From contig JABSOY010000007.1 of NCBI GenBank assembly GCA_013215385.1, positions 372,001-436,000 on the forward strand: DNA of 64,000 bases. Reading direction: 5' to 3'. The notes below the pieces were generated by a model, which was given only the letters and a program-made list of their open reading frames with translations, was not told the origin of the DNA and did not search any database. Origin of the DNA: Colwellia sp. Its GTDB lineage: Bacteria > Pseudomonadota > Gammaproteobacteria > Enterobacterales > Alteromonadaceae. The position numbers and the translations under genes were made by a program. Positions 61,555 to 64,000 of this stretch are shown here, piece after piece; position 1 is the first letter of the stretch; every line of letters begins with the position of its first letter.

Positions 61555-62343
61555 TTATTTTATTTTATTTTTTATTTGGTTATAAAAAAAACGTACTGAT
61601 AGTTTGAAATCTAATAAGTTATTAGGTGGCTCAGGCGATCCATGTAATGTGCCATCATCAGGTAACGACCTTAATTCTTCATCCGATAAATCTAAAAATG
61701 AGTTTTCATTTAGGTTCAAGTCCTTCATTGCCATTTGATATAACCATTTATCTGCTGCATTAGGCCCTTTCGTTTTAACTCTGATTTTTTGTCCCGACGC
61801 TTTTCTTTGTTCACAATCAAGACTGTATGTCCTTATTGCCCATTCCTTTAACTCAATTAAATATTCATCAAGTGATTCGATCTCTTCATGAGTTGCTTCT
61901 TGGGCTTTAAGCTTTCGTGCTTTTTGAGCTAATTTAGACACAAACACATCTTTAATATTTGTTACTAGCTTCATTTTTGCTAGCATTAAATCAATCGCCT
62001 TAGCACGATTAAACATACCCGCAGCTTTCAGTTCATCTGAGAACTCTTTGAAATAAATAGAATCTCGCTTAAAGCCAGAATGATCCAAATCAACTGAGCA
62101 AACATCTGCCATTAACAGTTTTTCGTATATGAGAGCTTGTGTGACGATTACACCTTTTTCTTTTGATGTGCGCTCATAACTTATTACAAAAGCGTCCCTA
62201 GCTGATATTTCAGCTACGCTCGCTAAAGCTGTGAGGTCTAGGGATTCACTGATAGATTTATGCACGGGCTTAATAAAAGTAACTAACGCATTAAGGTTGT
62301 CTTTTCTTTTATCTAGGCGGTGTTTTTTTGTCAACTTAGTCAT
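61555..62343 (-). CDS. Uncharacterised island protein (262 aa)
   Basis: 262 residues, charged and mostly helical, no signal peptide or membrane segment. I do not recognise it. A basic start (MTKLTKKHRLDKRKDNLN), a middle region with Lys/Arg-rich helices (VSKLAQKARKLKAQEATHEE) and an SDEELRSLPDDG stretch suggest a DNA- or protein-binding role in the element. It lies 90 bases upstream of alpA on the same strand and could belong to the AlpA-Rep-Int module. Confidence 0.6.
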   Translation of the reverse strand: MTKLTKKHRLDKRKDNLNALVTFIKPVHKSISESLDLTALASVAEISARDAFVISYERTSKEKGVIVTQALIYEKLLMADVCSVDLDHSGFKRDSIYFKEFSDELKAAGMFNRAKAIDLMLAKMKLVTNIKDVFVSKLAQKARKLKAQEATHEEIESLDEYLIELKEWAIRTYSLDCEQRKASGQKIRVKTKGPNAADKWLYQMAMKDLNLNENSFLDLSDEELRSLPDDGTLHGSPEPPNNLLDFKLSVRFFYNQIKNKIK

Positions 62344-62458
62344 ATTGTTAATTTTTTGGAGTTAATTAGCATTGAATAATAAAACGAATGCCGTAACAGC
62401 ACTACTCATTAAATGCTGCTATGACAGTAAAATAGCTAAGACTTCATGGAGGGATTTT

Positions 62459-62560
62459 ATGGTTAGGATTGTAAACTTATATTCAGTGCTGGTGATTTTT
62501 AGTATAGGAGGTTGTAATATCAAAAAAAATAATCATTTGTTTTTAATAATATATCTATGA
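62459..62560 (+). CDS. Candidate 33-residue lipopeptide
   Basis: ATG at 62459 follows GGAGG by six bases. The product starts MVRIVNLYSVLVIFSIGGC, a short export signal with lipobox SIGGC, and a 15-residue tail. Could be a small lipoprotein such as a lysis-type peptide, or the start of a truncated gene; close to the island end. The frame is open upstream to 62372 without a ribosome site. Confidence 0.35.
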   Translation: MVRIVNLYSVLVIFSIGGCNIKKNNHLFLIIYL

Positions 62561-62647
62561 CCTTACGACAAAGCGGTACTAAAAGCGGTACCAATAAAAA
62601 TAAAATATATTTAATAGATATAAAACAAACCATTACATACCAAGAAA

Positions 62648-62669
62648 GAGTCCCGTAGCGGCACCATAT
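62648..62669 (+). repeat. attR of the genomic island
   Basis: GAGTCCCGTAGCG then GCACCATAT, matching 44047-44069 except for one missing A. Downstream, a terminator-like stem and an integrase start repeat the arrangement found after the left copy. Confidence 0.8.
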
Positions 62670-62820
62670 TAGGGTTTTATAACCCACTAAAAGAACCCGT
62701 AAAGCCCATAACCAAAGGTTTTACGGTTTTTTTTATGTCTAAAGCTATTTAATACGGTTCCGTGACATCCTCACTTTTTAGGAGTACCAGCATATAAGCA
62801 TCGAAAGTGGTACTACTTAA

Positions 62821-63061
62821 ATGGCTCGAACTACTACATTAACTAACACCGAAGTAAAACAAGCTAAACCAAAAGATAAAGTTTATAAACTTAGTGATGG
62901 TGGTGGCTTACAACTTAGAGTTAAAACCAACGGTACTAAATCTTGGTAACTTGACTACTTCAAACCGTTCACCAAAAAACGTACCTTATTGGGCTTAGGT
63001 GCTTATCCTGAGGTTTCATTAGCTGAAGCTAGAAAAAAACGAGTAGCCGCAAGAGACCTAA
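62821..63061 (+). pseudogene. Stump of another P4-type integrase
   Basis: ATG at 62821 opens 80 codons homologous to the island integrase N-terminus: MARTTTLTNTEVKQAKP, VYKLSDGGGLQLRVKTNG, SW-stop-LDYFKPFTKKRTLLGL, GAYPEVSLAEARKKRVAARD. The TAA at 62947-62949 replaces a Leu codon. Homology stops at about 63061, so the rest of the gene has been deleted. Its place relative to attR is the same as that of the active integrase relative to attL. Confidence 0.85.
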
Positions 63062-63290
63062 ATTATAGCTCGAATTCATTCAAATTTACGATCACTTTGA
63101 AACATAAAGCTGACGTTATATTTTACTTATCTAATAGAAACTGTTCCGGCAAAGCAGATATAAGTGCGTATTAATAAATGTCGTGAATGGATTAAATTTT
63201 TTCCACGTAAGAATCCAATTTTTTCACCTACTAGCAGGGAGAGTAAAGCAAAAATATTATAGCGCCCCTAGTTATCAACTTCATTCTTTT
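63062..63290. other. Non-coding stretch after the integrase stump
   Basis: About 230 AT-rich bases with no gene that I can support; the boundary where the second element was lost lies at about 63061. Confidence 0.4.
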
Positions 63291-63315
63291 AGTATAAAGT
63301 GAACTACTTTATACT
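63291..63315 (+). promoter_or_regulatory. Perfect palindrome ahead of the AraC-type gene
   Basis: AGTATAAAGT-GAACT-ACTTTATACT, a 10-bp perfect inverted repeat with 5-base spacer, ending 36 bases before the ATG. Position and symmetry fit an operator overlapping a promoter. Confidence 0.5.
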
Positions 63316-63351
63316 ACTCTTAGTGTGAAAAAATTCTAAAGCCTAGTAAAA

Positions 63352-64000
63352 ATGAAGACAGTAGCTGAATATAGCGAAAATAATATATTAGTAATTCCTC
63401 AATCACTATTTTCAATGACCGATGTCGTACCATTATTACATGATGGTAATTCAGCCATTTTTTATAAAAATTTAGAACATGATTTAGTCGATGTTGAATT
63501 TTATACTAATACACCTTGTATTATTTATATCGAAAATGGACAGGAAACGATTACAACCTCTGAAAATAAAACCTATGAGTTACATGCTAATACAGCATTT
63601 TTTCTCCCACAAGGCATAAATCTTCATTCTGATTACGTTCAAACATCAGGTAATTTGAAAGCCTATTTGATTTTTTTTAATGACGATGTCATCACTGACT
63701 TTCTCAGCACAGTGAAGCATATTGATAAACAGATTCAACCGTCAGAACTTATCAAGATAAAATGTGGAAACTCAATTGAAATGTATTTTTGCTCTATTCA
63801 GTTATTAAAACAAAATGGAATAAATTCAAGGGAGCTTGTTAGGGTAAAGTTACTTGAACTATTACATTTATTAACTTTATGCGATAAAGATTTTTTTCAA
63901 GCTGTTCTACTTTCAAAAAACATAGTTAAATCGCCAAAAAGAAATCTTAATCGTTTACTAACAAACGCAGATACATCCACATTAACAATCAGCGATTTAG
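63352..64000 (+). CDS. AraC-family transcriptional regulator (3' end outside window)
   Basis: 216 codons from the ATG at 63352 to the window edge with no stop. The N-terminal half is a cupin-like sensing part (IIYIENGQETITTSENKTYE, LHANTAFFLPQGINLHSDYV). The visible end, SPKRNLNRLLTNADTSTLTI then SDL, leads into the AraC DNA-binding helices, whose second motif lies outside. The LNRL-xxN-D-x-x-LTISDLA pattern is typical of this class. Ligand unknown. It lies on chromosomal DNA right of the island. Confidence 0.75.
   Translation, partial: MKTVAEYSENNILVIPQSLFSMTDVVPLLHDGNSAIFYKNLEHDLVDVEFYTNTPCIIYIENGQETITTSENKTYELHANTAFFLPQGINLHSDYVQTSGNLKAYLIFFNDDVITDFLSTVKHIDKQIQPSELIKIKCGNSIEMYFCSIQLLKQNGINSRELVRVKLLELLHLLTLCDKDFFQAVLLSKNIVKSPKRNLNRLLTNADTSTLTISDL

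Larger units (their letters stand above)
44047..62670. mobile_element. 18.6 kb genomic island in tRNA-Val
   Basis: Bounded by a 23-bp imperfect direct repeat of the tRNA 3' end, with a P4-type integrase directly inside the left end. Cargo: group II intron relic, type IC restriction-modification with PrrC homologue, serine recombinase, GIY-YIG repeat protein, Sel1 remnant, zinc-ribbon protein, and an AlpA-Rep-Int module. No conjugation genes are present, so it would need help to move. Confidence 0.88.

Overview
The window looks like a chromosomal segment of an AT-rich marine gammaproteobacterium of the Alteromonadales, most likely Colwellia or Thalassotalea-like (inferred from gene content and order: divergent tesA/ybbA-ybbP, divergent mrp/metG, thrS-infC-rpmI-rplT ... 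pheST-ihfA, a long-form PurC, a GlyGly-CTERM protein). No species can be fixed from the sequence alone.

Positions 1-44,000 are mostly core genome. On the left lie a cell-envelope lipoprotein group (glycine-zipper protein, LpoB, YcfL, a TPR lipoprotein), then an AI-2E family transporter, the YbbP/YbbA exporter, TesA and a Kef-type antiporter. A tRNA operon follows (Ala-GGC plus four tandem Glu-TTC copies) behind a textbook stable-RNA promoter. Next come ybhK, dcd, mrp, metG, an HDOD signalling protein, a glycosyltransferase, miaE and a giant acidic thrombospondin-type-3 surface protein. The translation cluster ihfA/pheT/pheS and rplT/rpmI/infC/thrS is split by purC and a solute-binding protein. 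A run of housekeeping genes (COG2509 flavoprotein, fdxA, fructosamine kinase family, MATE pump) ends at tRNA-Val(GAC). Two decayed genes sit in the gaps: a GGDEF relic (3646-3917) and a phosphofructokinase relic (18080-18363).

Positions 44,047-62,670 are an 18.6 kb genomic island inserted in the 3' end of tRNA-Val, bounded by a 23-bp imperfect direct repeat. It carries a P4-type integrase, a 5'-truncated and broken group II intron, a complete type IC restriction-modification operon with a PrrC-type anticodon nuclease between hsdS and hsdR (hsdM-hsdS-prrC-hsdR, the layout of the E. coli prr locus), a serine recombinase with a res-like array, a GIY-YIG nuclease with about eight copies of a helical repeat that has fused out of frame into a broken Sel1 gene, a zinc-ribbon membrane protein, and a compact AlpA-Rep-integrase module that resembles a second mobile element nested in the first. 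Just beyond the right attachment site is the stump of another P4-type integrase (62821-63061), so the site has been used more than once. The window ends inside an AraC-family regulator gene preceded by a perfect palindrome.

The strongest biological system here is the defence island: restriction-modification guards against foreign DNA, and the embedded PrrC homologue, with ATPase motifs and the R-E-H nuclease triad intact, is predicted to cut a host tRNA when a phage disables restriction. The repeat-bearing GIY-YIG protein is the component least covered by known families.
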